DNA of 64,000 nt from JAFGJQ01 sp964586145. GTDB lineage: Bacteria > Planctomycetota > Phycisphaerae > UBA1845. The translations under genes and the position numbers were made by a program. The notes below the pieces were generated by a model. It did no database searches, had not been told where the DNA came from, and saw only the letters and a program-made list of their open reading frames with translations. The stretch covers positions 1-64,000 of the forward strand of contig CAZPHH010000007.1 in NCBI GenBank assembly GCA_964586145.1, written 5' to 3'. Of this stretch, positions 43,519 to 50,867 are shown piece by piece. Each line of letters starts with the position of its first letter. Within the stretch, counting starts at the first letter, position 1.

Positions 43519-44816
43519 GGAAGTACTTCGACGACATCACTCGGATTGCCGGGAACGTGGTGACGGTGAAAGCCGGCGGCGTGGGCTACGACGACCTTGC
43601 CGTGCTGACGTCGGATCGGGGCGAGTCGCTGGCGCAGGTGATCCGGCTGGACGGCCGGGAGGTGAGTCTGCAGGTGTTCGCCGGCACACAGGGGGTGGCG
43701 AACAACGACCGGGTGCGGTTCCTGCACAAGCCGATGCAGGTGCCCTTCTCGGACGCCCTGCTGGGGCGGGTGTTTGACGGCTCGGGCCGCCCGCGCGACG
43801 GCCGCGGGCCGGTCGAGGCGCCGCCCATCGACCTCGGCTCCCCCGCCATCAACCCGGTGAAGCGCCGGATGCCCGACAAAATGGTCCATACGGGCATTCC
43901 GATGATCGACATTTTCAACTCGCTGGTGGAGTCGCAGAAGCTGCCGATCTTCTCCGTGGCGGGCGAGCCCTACAACGAACTCCTGGCCCGCGTCGGGCTG
44001 CAGGCCAACGCGGACATCATCATCCTGGGCGGAATGGGCCTTCGGCACGACGACTATCTCAAGTTCCGCGACGCGTTCGAGCAGGGCGGCGTGCTCGGCC
44101 GCGCGATCATGTTCGTGCATACCGCGGCCGATCCCGTGGTGGAGTGCCTGCTGGTTCCCGATCTGTGCCTGGCGGTCGGAGAGCAGTTCGCCCTCCAGGG
44201 CAAGACGGTGCTCGTGCTGCTGACCGACATGACCGCCTTCGCCGACGCGCTGAAGGAAATCGCGATCGTCATGGAGCAGATCCCGTCGAACCGCGGGTAT
44301 CCGGGCGACCTGTATACGCAGCTGGCCCGGCGCTATGAGAAGGCGGTGGACTTCGACGGGACCGGCTCGATGACCGTGCTGGCCTGCGTCACGATGCCGG
44401 GCGACGACGTGACCCACCCCGTTCCGGACAACACGGGTTACATTACCGAAGGGCAGTTCTACCTGCGCAACGGGCGGATCGAGCCGTTCGGGTCGCTCTC
44501 GCGGCTGAAGCAGCAGGTCAACGGGAAGACGCGCGACGACCACCGGGCCATCATGGACGCCTGCATCCAGTTGTACGCCCTGTGCCGCGAGAGTCGCGAG
44601 AAGCGGGACATGGGCTTCGAGATGTCCGAGTGGGACAAGCGGCTGCTGACCTACGGGACGTTGTTCGAAGAGCGGATCATGGACCTGTCGGTGAACATTC
44701 CGCTGTTCGAGGCCCTGGATCGGTGCTGGGCGATTCTGGCGGAGTGCTTCGAGCCGGCGGAAACGGGCATCCGGCGGGCGATCATCGACGAACACTGGCC
44801 CAAGCCGTTGACCTGA
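43515..44816 (+). CDS. atpB: V-type ATP synthase regulatory subunit B
   Basis: 433 residues. It resembles A but has a degenerate P-loop (IFSVAGEPYNELLARV in place of GxxxxGKT), as expected for the non-catalytic nucleotide-binding B subunit. Conserved strings are GRVFDGSGRPRDG, HTGIPMIDIFNSLVESQKLPIF, VLLTDMTAFADALKEIAI and PSNRGYPGDLYTQLA. It alternates with A in the hexameric head. It is coupled to A by a four-base overlap and sits 19 bases before subunit D. Confidence 0.95.
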   Translation: MRKYFDDITRIAGNVVTVKAGGVGYDDLAVLTSDRGESLAQVIRLDGREVSLQVFAGTQGVANNDRVRFLHKPMQVPFSDALLGRVFDGSGRPRDGRGPVEAPPIDLGSPAINPVKRRMPDKMVHTGIPMIDIFNSLVESQKLPIFSVAGEPYNELLARVGLQANADIIILGGMGLRHDDYLKFRDAFEQGGVLGRAIMFVHTAADPVVECLLVPDLCLAVGEQFALQGKTVLVLLTDMTAFADALKEIAIVMEQIPSNRGYPGDLYTQLARRYEKAVDFDGTGSMTVLACVTMPGDDVTHPVPDNTGYITEGQFYLRNGRIEPFGSLSRLKQQVNGKTRDDHRAIMDACIQLYALCRESREKRDMGFEMSEWDKRLLTYGTLFEERIMDLSVNIPLFEALDRCWAILAECFEPAETGIRRAIIDEHWPKPLT

Positions 44817-44835
44817 TCGCGGAGATCGGCCGAAC

Positions 44836-45504
44836 GTGGCGACGAAGATCAAACTGACCCGACCCGAACTGAAGCGCCAGCGCGACCGGCTGACGCGCTA
44901 CCAGCGGTTTCTGCCCATGCTGAAGCTCAAGCAGCAGCAGTTGCAGATGACGCTGCGTGAGGCGGCCCGGCGCCGGGCCGAGGTGCAGAGCGAACTGGAC
45001 GCCGCCATGAGGGCGTTCCGCAGATACGAGGCGGTGCTCGCCGACCCGGCGGGCCTGCCGCTACGGCAATGGGCGGAGCCGGCCGAGGTCCGCACCTCGC
45101 GATTCAACGTCGCCGGCGTGACGCTGCCCGCCTTCGAGGAGGCGGTCTTCCCGCCGGCGGAGTACAGCCTGTTCGGCACGCCGGCCTGGGTGGACCGGGC
45201 GCTGGACGACCTGCGCGGGCTCAGCCGGTTCCAGGCCCGCTTGAACGTGCTGGACGAGGCGTATCGCCTGCTGAACCGCGAGCTCAACCGGATCATCCAG
45301 CGCGTCAATCTGTTCGAGAAGGTCAAAATACCCGAGTCGCGAAACGCGATCCGGGTCATCCGCATCAAGCTGGGCGACGAAATGACCGCGGGCGTCGGCC
45401 GGGCGAAGATCGCCAAGAGCAAGCTGGCCGAGGACGCCGATGCGGGCGATGACGCGCCCGACGATGACGACACCGACAGCGGCGTGGAGACGGAGACGGA
45501 ATGA
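44836..45504 (+). CDS. atpD: V-type ATP synthase central-stalk subunit D
   Basis: 222 residues. Two long helices at the two ends form the antiparallel coiled coil that turns inside the A3B3 head: KIKLTRPELKRQRDRLTRYQ at the start and LLNRELNRIIQRVNLFEKVKIPE later. The last 30 residues are a highly acidic tail (DAGDDAPDDDDTDSG), longer than usual. The start is GTG. It overlaps subunit I by four bases. Confidence 0.9.
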   Translation: MATKIKLTRPELKRQRDRLTRYQRFLPMLKLKQQQLQMTLREAARRRAEVQSELDAAMRAFRRYEAVLADPAGLPLRQWAEPAEVRTSRFNVAGVTLPAFEEAVFPPAEYSLFGTPAWVDRALDDLRGLSRFQARLNVLDEAYRLLNRELNRIIQRVNLFEKVKIPESRNAIRVIRIKLGDEMTAGVGRAKIAKSKLAEDADAGDDAPDDDDTDSGVETETE

Positions 45505-47375
45505 TCGTACCGATGGCCAAACTGTTTCTCGTGGCCCGGCAGAGCGACCGCGAACGACTGCTGCAGGCCCTGCGCCAACTGGGAGTGGTTCACCTGACGC
45601 CGGTGGATCCGACTCGGGCGGCGCTCGACGAGAAGACGGCCGGCGGCATCCGGGACGTGGAACGCGTGATTCAGATCCTCGAAAGCGTGACCCCGTCCGG
45701 ATCGATGCCCGAAACAGAGCCCGCCGACGTGGTTCGCGAGGTCCTGGAGATCCACCGCCGGACGGCGGAGCGTCTGAGCCGCCTGGCCGTGCTGGAACGA
45801 CAACTGGACGCCGTGTCGCTGTGGGGTGACGTGCGGGTTGAGCAGCTTCAGGCGTTGCAGCAGGCGGGTCTGAAGGTCCACTTCTTCCTTGCGCCGGAGG
45901 AGCTGGTGGACGAAATCCACGCTGCATGTGTGGAAGTGGTCGGCGCGCGCCAGGGGGACAAGGTCCTCGTGGCGGCGATCGATCAGCGTCGGGAGGTGCT
46001 GGCGCCCAAGCGGGCGCAGCCCGTTCCCCTGCCAACGCGCGACGCCCCGTCCATCCGCGCGGAAGCCGCCGAGATCCAGGAGGCCATGGAGTACGACGCC
46101 CAGCGACTCGGGCAGTTGGCAAACCTGCGGCCCGCCGTCGAACGGCACTGGGCCGACGTGCAGGAGCGGGCGGACTACACGCGGGCCGTGCGCGGGGCGA
46201 TGGACGACGAACACCTGTTTGCGCTGCAGGGCTGGATGCCGGCCGATGCGGCCGCGTCCCTGAAGCAGGACCTCGCCCGCTTGGGCCTGGTCGCGGCCAT
46301 GAAAACCATCGAGCCCGACCCGGATGAGACTCCGCCGACGCTCATCCGGTACCCCAAGTGGGCGCAGCCCATACGGGCCATGTTCGCCATTCTGGGCACG
46401 GTCCCGGGGTACCGCGAGTACGACCTGTCCGCCTTCTTCATGATCGCGCTGCCGTTGTTCGGGGCCATGCTCCTCGGCGACGCGGGCTACGGTCTGATTT
46501 TCGTGCTGATCGGGCTGCTGGGCTATCGCCGCATCACCGACCGCGTGAGTCGCGATGCGGCCAATCTGATCCTGGTGTTCGGCGGCGTGACGCTGGTCTG
46601 GGGGCTGCTGACCGCCAACTGCTTCGGCATCACTCCCAAGCAGTTCGCCTTTGCGGCCGGCGTTGAGGACGTGACCGCCCTACGCGAGGCGACCGGCCTC
46701 TGGGCTGCCCTGGGGCGGATCATGCTGGCGTTCGGCCTGCTGTGGAACCCGGACGACGAGATCGCGCGGAACCTGATCATCAAAGTCAGCTTTCTGATCG
46801 GCGGGGCGCACCTGGTGCTGGCGCACGTCCGACAGGCCATCGGGATGGCCCCGGACCGGCGGTACCTGGCCCAGGTCGGCTGGAGCGGCTTCCTTGTGGG
46901 CATGTTCGGCGTGATCTGGATGCTGTTCTTCCCGAATCAGGTCTGGATTCCGGTCCCGCTGACCATCGGCCTGCTGATTGCGGGCGCCGTGCTGGTCGTC
47001 CTGTTCACGTACCCCAGCCCGAACCCGGCCAAGCGCGTCGGGCTGGGCCTGGTGGCGAACATTCTGCCGATGATCAGCACCTTCTCGGACACCGTCAGCT
47101 ACATCCGTCTCATGGCGGTGGGGCTGGCCAGCTACTACATCGCCAGCGCCTTCAACGGCTTGGCGTACCAAGTGGCCTCGCCGTCGGTCTGGTTGCTGCC
47201 GGCCGGCGTGCTGATCGTGGTGCTGGCGCACTCCCTGAACATCGTGCTGGGCGTCATTGCCATCTTTGCTCACGGCGTGCGTTTGAACATGCTGGAGTTT
47301 TCCAGCAACGCCGGCGTCCAGTGGGCGGGATATCCCTTTACCCCGTTTGCCCAAAGGGTCCAAAGCGGGCAATAG
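45501..47375 (+). CDS. atpI: V-type ATP synthase membrane subunit I
   Basis: 624 residues, the homologue of eukaryotic subunit a. The N-terminal 270 residues are cytosolic and coiled-coil rich. The C-terminal half has about seven membrane helices (YDLSAFFMIALPLFGAMLLGD, LLIAGAVLVVLFTYPSP, VLIVVLAHSLNIVLGVIAIFAHG). The helix near the end carries NIVLGVIAIFAHGVRLNMLEF. The ISTFSDTVSYIRLMAVGLA segment with its arginine matches the ion half-channel helix. It lies 19 bases before the K gene. Confidence 0.93.
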   Translation: MIVPMAKLFLVARQSDRERLLQALRQLGVVHLTPVDPTRAALDEKTAGGIRDVERVIQILESVTPSGSMPETEPADVVREVLEIHRRTAERLSRLAVLERQLDAVSLWGDVRVEQLQALQQAGLKVHFFLAPEELVDEIHAACVEVVGARQGDKVLVAAIDQRREVLAPKRAQPVPLPTRDAPSIRAEAAEIQEAMEYDAQRLGQLANLRPAVERHWADVQERADYTRAVRGAMDDEHLFALQGWMPADAAASLKQDLARLGLVAAMKTIEPDPDETPPTLIRYPKWAQPIRAMFAILGTVPGYREYDLSAFFMIALPLFGAMLLGDAGYGLIFVLIGLLGYRRITDRVSRDAANLILVFGGVTLVWGLLTANCFGITPKQFAFAAGVEDVTALREATGLWAALGRIMLAFGLLWNPDDEIARNLIIKVSFLIGGAHLVLAHVRQAIGMAPDRRYLAQVGWSGFLVGMFGVIWMLFFPNQVWIPVPLTIGLLIAGAVLVVLFTYPSPNPAKRVGLGLVANILPMISTFSDTVSYIRLMAVGLASYYIASAFNGLAYQVASPSVWLLPAGVLIVVLAHSLNIVLGVIAIFAHGVRLNMLEFSSNAGVQWAGYPFTPFAQRVQSGQ

Positions 47376-47394
47376 CATCGAAGGAGACGCAGGT

Positions 47395-47850
47395 ATGGAA
47401 TGGCTTGGTCAGTTGGGATTCGCGTTGCCGCTGGGACTCGGAGCCGTGGGCAGCGCGTTGGGAATTGGCGCCGCCGGCCAGGCGGCTGCCGGCGCCTGGG
47501 CCAAGGAGGCCCGTGAAGGCAAGCGGCTGAACTTCCTCTATATTGCGCTGACCGGCATGCCGCTGAGCCAGACCATCTACGGCTTCGTGCTCATGCTGGC
47601 GTTGCTCAAGGGGAACGTCTATGACGCGACCTTCCTGTCGGCAAACGCCGGCGCCTTGTTCAGCATCGGCCTGGCCTGCGGGCTGGGCGAGCTGTTCAGC
47701 GCCTGGATGCAGGGGGCCATCGGAGCGGCCGGTATCCGAGCCATGAGCGACGGGGAGGGCAAGCCGTTCGTCTTCTCCATCATCGCCATGGGTATCGCCG
47801 AAACCGTGGGTCTGTTTGCGTGCTTCTTCATGTTCCTCATGATGCCGTGA
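47395..47850 (+). CDS. atpK: V-type ATP synthase rotor subunit K, with sodium-type ligands
   Basis: 151 residues with four membrane helices in two hairpins (a duplicated c subunit). Compared from memory with the Na+ pump subunit NtpK of Enterococcus hirae (Thr64, Gln65, Tyr68, Gln110, Glu139), this protein has Ser58, Gln59, Tyr62 (MPLSQTIYGF), Gln106 (SAWMQGAIGAAGI) and Glu136 (GIAETVGLF). Only the first hairpin's carboxylate is absent, as normal for duplicated rotors. AAGGAG precedes the ATG. The ligand set argues for Na+ over H+ coupling, an inference to be tested. Confidence 0.92.
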   Translation: MEWLGQLGFALPLGLGAVGSALGIGAAGQAAAGAWAKEAREGKRLNFLYIALTGMPLSQTIYGFVLMLALLKGNVYDATFLSANAGALFSIGLACGLGELFSAWMQGAIGAAGIRAMSDGEGKPFVFSIIAMGIAETVGLFACFFMFLMMP

Positions 47851-47890
47851 GGCGGTTGTCGACGGGACTCCGCCAAACCAGCGGCGTTCC

Positions 47891-47925
47891 CGGCGGGTCG
47901 GGCGCGTGGGCGCGCCCGCCCGCCG
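47891..47925 (+). terminator. Strong hairpin after the V-ATPase operon
   Basis: Two perfect stem blocks, CGGCGGG/CCCGCCG and CGGGCGCG/CGCGCCCG, separated by one bulged T, with a four-base loop: 15 G-C pairs, 41 bases after the atpK stop. No T-run follows, as is common in GC-rich genomes. Confidence 0.55.
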
Positions 47926-48039
47926 GGCGACGCCGCCCGCATACGGAACGGCACGTGGAGGGGATGCAAGGCCTTTCGCGGCGCGCCGGGCATCCGATCC
48001 TCGGCGCCGAACCCGTTTGATCGGCCCGGCGTCGCGGGC

Positions 48040-48068
48040 TTGCACACCACCGGCGGGGAACGGACAAT
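48040..48068 (+). promoter_or_regulatory. Possible promoter of the response-regulator gene
   Basis: TTGCAC (48040-48045), 17-base spacer, GACAAT (48063-48068), 22 bases before ATG 48090. Confidence 0.4.
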
Positions 48069-48089
48069 CCGAAAGCCCGGGGAACGAAG

Positions 48090-48554
48090 ATGAACACGCC
48101 GCCCCCCAGTCCGATCGCCCGCGTGCTGATCGTGGAGGACCACCCCCAGGTCGCCGAACTGCTGGAGGCCTACCTCGCGGACATGCCCGACGTGTCCACG
48201 CTGATCGCCCGCAACGGCGAGCAGGCCCTCGCCCGCGTGCGGGACTCGCACCCCGATCTCATCCTGCTGGACATCATGATGCCGCGGATGTCCGGCTTTG
48301 AGGCCTGCCGCATTCTCAAGGAAGACCCGCAGACTCGCGACATCCCCATCATTGTGGTGACCGCCCTGAATACCGACACGGACTACGAGCGGGCCTATGA
48401 GGCCGGCGCGGATGATTACCTTCGAAAACCCGTCAATCGCGTGGAGCTGAGGATGCGGATCCAGTCGCTCCTGGAACTGCGCCGTCTGCGCCGGCAACTG
48501 CGATCCTCGCCGCTCCACGAGGGACCGCAGCCCGATCGGAGGCAACCGCCATGA
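48090..48554 (+). CDS. Stand-alone response regulator receiver protein
   Basis: 154 residues. CheY-like receiver: acidic pair Glu16-Asp17, phospho-acceptor Asp61 in LILLDIMMPRMSG, conserved Thr in IIVVTALN, and Lys in YLRKPVNRVEL. After the receiver there is only a short arginine-rich tail (LRRLRRQLRSS), so there is no output domain. It overlaps the FTCD-like gene by ATGA, an unexpected partner. No histidine kinase is nearby. Confidence 0.88.
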   Translation: MNTPPPSPIARVLIVEDHPQVAELLEAYLADMPDVSTLIARNGEQALARVRDSHPDLILLDIMMPRMSGFEACRILKEDPQTRDIPIIVVTALNTDTDYERAYEAGADDYLRKPVNRVELRMRIQSLLELRRLRRQLRSSPLHEGPQPDRRQPP

Positions 48555-49207
48555 CCACCCACCGCCTGTCCCAGTCCGCCCTGACGCTGAACGAATTCCT
48601 CGACGGACTGGCGGACCGGACGCCCACGCCCGGCGGCGGCAGCGCGGCCGCACTGGCCGGCGCTCTGGCCGCCGCCATGGCCCGCATGGTGGGGGCCTAC
48701 TCCGTTGGAAAGAAGCCCGACGACGAACACGCTGCCACCGTTCAATCGCTGTGCGACCAGCTCGCCCAGGCGGACGCCATGTTGCGGCGATTGATGGACG
48801 AAGACGCCACGGCCTACGAAGCCCTCTCCGCCGCGCAGCGGGCCAAACGCCAGGGTCGCGACGATCCCCCGGCTCGCGAGCAGGCGGTCGGCGTGGCCTT
48901 GGCCGTGCCTATGGAAACGGCCGCCGTCGCGGGTGCCTCGCTTGTCGCGATGCAGCAGTTGCTGCCCCATGCGAACCCGCACCTGCTCAGCGATCTTGGC
49001 GTGGCCGCCGTCCTGGCGGACGCCTGCGTCCGTGCCGCGGCCTACAGCGTCCGCGTGAACGCGCCGCTTCTGGAGAGCTCGGCGCAACGCGAGGAGATTC
49101 TGGGGCAACTGGCCGACATGCTCCGCCGATCCGCCGCCGCCGCCTCGGCAATCGAATCCCATCTGCCCGAGGCAATTCGCCCCACATCCCGCGCGCCAGC
49201 GGAGTGA
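48551..49207 (+). CDS. Formiminotetrahydrofolate cyclodeaminase-like protein
   Basis: 218 residues, all helical, with the FTCD_C signature FLDGLADRTPTPGGGSAAALAGALAAAMARMV near the start (residues 15-46). The family includes formimino-THF cyclodeaminase and methenyl-THF cyclohydrolase, which make 5,10-methenyl-THF or hydrolyse it. The separate transferase domain of the animal enzyme is absent, as usual for bacterial stand-alone forms. Its start overlaps the response-regulator stop. Confidence 0.85.
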   Translation: MTTHRLSQSALTLNEFLDGLADRTPTPGGGSAAALAGALAAAMARMVGAYSVGKKPDDEHAATVQSLCDQLAQADAMLRRLMDEDATAYEALSAAQRAKRQGRDDPPAREQAVGVALAVPMETAAVAGASLVAMQQLLPHANPHLLSDLGVAAVLADACVRAAAYSVRVNAPLLESSAQREEILGQLADMLRRSAAAASAIESHLPEAIRPTSRAPAE

Positions 49208-49208
49208 A

Positions 49209-49235
49209 TTTGTGGGACCGGCTTTCCAGCCGGTC
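49209..49235. repeat. Dispersed palindrome, exact copy of 39-64
   Basis: The 25 bases at 49211-49235 match 40-64 exactly, almost 50 kb apart and in the same orientation. The copy begins two bases after the FTCD-like stop codon. Confidence 0.8.
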
Positions 49236-49295
49236 ATCTCAACCCACATCCCGCACGGCCGCGGAGCAAAGTCCCTCTGCACAGGGTTCCAGCGC

Positions 49296-49400
49296 CGAAA
49301 CGGGACGGGATCGCCCGTTTCGATACTGCGGGGCTCGTCTGGCAGCCTGTGCCCACGGCGCTCCGGTGGCTGGTGGCACGAGTCTGGTTTCCGGTGCCAC
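49296..49400. repeat. Two further perfect hairpins
   Basis: CGAAACGGG/CCCGTTTCG (49296-49304 with 49314-49322, nine pairs) and GTGGCAC/GTGCCAC (49373-49379 with 49394-49400). Together with the dispersed repeat at 49209 they fill the gap after the FTCD-like gene. No gene is seen in 49208-49440. Confidence 0.6.
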
Positions 49401-49440
49401 TGTAATCCACCGTTCGTCCCCGGAAACCGCTAAAGATTAT

Positions 49441-49600
49441 CCACCATCACACCGATGTTGGTGACAGTGGTAAGGTATGGCGTTGGAGAAGGATAGGGCA
49501 TTTGGCCCTTAAGAGTCACAGGAGCGGGGGAATGCCCCCGGGGAGGAAACGAGGCCAGCAGATCACACGGTGGATCGAACGAGGTGTCTCGAGGGTTCTT
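49441..49600 (+). other. Structured stretch upstream of two micro-ORFs (possible leader or ncRNA)
   Basis: Visible helices: CACC/GGTG (about 49449-49462), AGGGC/GCCCT (49495-49509), a strong CGGGGG/CCCCCG with an AATG loop (49525-49540), GTTGG near 49458 with CCAGC near 49554, CCACC (49441) with GGTGG (49569), and GAAC/GTTC just before the Shine-Dalgarno. The nested outer pairs would enclose the inner hairpins. It resembles no RNA family I recognise (tmRNA, RNase P, SRP and 6S were considered). The call rests on pairing read by eye. Confidence 0.3.
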
Positions 49601-49614
49601 CAGGAGGAACGCCA

Positions 49615-49701
49615 ATGCTCGCAGGCAGCACCGAGTTTGTTCTGAGGCTGGTGGATCTCGTTTCGTGGATGCTCTGCTTCATCGACCAGATCCCGGCGTG
49701 A
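49615..49701 (+). CDS. Micro-ORF 1, 28-residue hydrophobic peptide
   Basis: ATG with a perfect AGGAGG at 49602-49607 and ideal seven-base spacing. The peptide begins MLAGSTEFVLRLVDLVSWML and ends CFIDQIPA; it is hydrophobic and could span or lie in a membrane, with one cysteine. The stop TGA overlaps the first base of the next Shine-Dalgarno. It is too short for normal gene finders. Possible roles are leader peptide, membrane toxin or peptide precursor; none is shown. Confidence 0.5.
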   Translation: MLAGSTEFVLRLVDLVSWMLCFIDQIPA

Positions 49702-49715
49702 GGAGGGCGGATGCC

Positions 49716-49766
49716 ATGATCGAAGTCATCACGCAGATTGACGACATCATCATCCGCCGCCCGTAA
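49716..49766 (+). CDS. Micro-ORF 2, 16-residue peptide
   Basis: ATG nine bases after a second perfect AGGAGG (49701-49706), which overlaps the stop of micro-ORF 1. The peptide is MIEVITQIDDIIIRRP, an alternation of acidic and aliphatic residues with a basic end. Two consensus ribosome-binding sites in 120 bases are exceptional for this window. The peptide has no recognised homologue. Confidence 0.42.
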   Translation: MIEVITQIDDIIIRRP

Positions 49767-49807
49767 TCCCCAAGCGCGGGAACCGTCTGGACGATTGCCT
49801 CGCCCCG

Positions 49808-50695
49808 TCAATACGTGGCGACGTTCAGGCCGGTACGGTCGCGAACGAGGGCAGCGATGTCACCCAGTTCCTGACTGGATAGTGGGGTGACGGACGGTTC
49901 GCTCGGTCGGCGGGCCACGCTGTAGATCTGCACCAGAGACACGATTCCCCCTCGGTTGCGGATTTCGTGCAGTCGGTCGATGAATGCCTCCACTTCCGAC
50001 ACGTCCGGCGGTGCGTCGTGCAGCCGCATCCACAGCGACTGAATGACGATCGGGTACCGGGCGGCCGTCGCGGCAATCCCGTCCACGATGTGTTTCAGCG
50101 GAAACGGTGAACGGTTGACCTTCTGCAGGCGGTCATCCGTGCCCGCGTCGAGCTTCGCCCAGATTTCCCCCTGGTTGGCCATCAGAACGTCCAGCGTCGC
50201 CGACACGGCCGGTCGCCTGAGGTAACAGGCGTTCGTGATCAGCACGAGCTTCACCTGGGGCAGGCCCCATTTCGCTTTGAGCTGTGCCGCGATCTCCACG
50301 CTTTGCGGAAACACGGGGCACGTGGTCGGCTCTCCGTCTCCGGAGAACGCGATGTCATTGATGCGCCGCAACGTCTCCGGCACGCCGGCAAAGTGCGGGT
50401 GCGTGAAGATCGAGCCGTCCACCGCCCAGCCGAGCATCTGGTCCAGCTCCTGCTCCAGCACGCCCGCATCGACGTCCCGCACACGGGGTGGCTGCGACCG
50501 GTCCACCTGGCAGTACACACAGGCGAAGTTGCACACCGCGTCCGGGTTCAGGTTCACGCCGATGCTCAGGCCGCCGCTGCGGCGGGAGATGACCGGGTAG
50601 ATGTACCGGTTTCCTCCCCACTCCCGTGGATGGTCGGCAAACACCCGCTGCTGGTACCGTTTGGTCGTATCGATGGCGAGTCTCCCGTGGCACAT
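49808..50695 (-). CDS. Radical SAM protein (COG0731-like)
   Basis: 295 residues from ATG 50695; the open frame extends upstream only as a shadow of rmuC. The cluster motif is CNFACVYC with Cys55, Cys59 and Cys62. Next come IAFSGDGEPTTCP, the SAM-binding glycine-rich motif, and KLVLITNACYLRR. The SGDGEPT string is typical of the COG0731 group, which contains the wyosine enzyme TYW1 and many bacterial proteins of unknown role. It converges on the two micro-ORFs and is divergent from rmuC. Confidence 0.85.
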   Translation of the reverse strand: MCHGRLAIDTTKRYQQRVFADHPREWGGNRYIYPVISRRSGGLSIGVNLNPDAVCNFACVYCQVDRSQPPRVRDVDAGVLEQELDQMLGWAVDGSIFTHPHFAGVPETLRRINDIAFSGDGEPTTCPVFPQSVEIAAQLKAKWGLPQVKLVLITNACYLRRPAVSATLDVLMANQGEIWAKLDAGTDDRLQKVNRSPFPLKHIVDGIAATAARYPIVIQSLWMRLHDAPPDVSEVEAFIDRLHEIRNRGGIVSLVQIYSVARRPSEPSVTPLSSQELGDIAALVRDRTGLNVATY

Positions 50696-50720
50696 TCCCA
50701 CTGTGTCGCTCTGTTTCGCT

Positions 50721-50750
50721 ATTATGCCATGCCGCCGCCGGCGTTTCCAA
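50721..50750 (-). promoter_or_regulatory. Promoter of the radical SAM gene
   Basis: On the minus strand, TTGGAA (50750-50745), 18-base spacer, CATAAT (50726-50721, five of six). The start would fall near 50714, about 19 bases before ATG 50695. Confidence 0.45.
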
Positions 50751-50867
50751 ACATCCTGACGCTTGACGCGCCCCGGCATCGGGGCGAACCTGACGTGGGC
50801 CGCGGTTTCGCCGGTGGGCGGCGGACTCGAAACCACTCGCCGCAGCAATACGTCAGGGGTGTACGTC

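Noticed and set aside
49441..49600. Known ncRNA identity (tmRNA, RNase P, SRP, 6S, c-di-GMP or cobalamin riboswitch)
   Set aside because: None of the conserved core strings of these RNAs is present; only generic pairing is seen.
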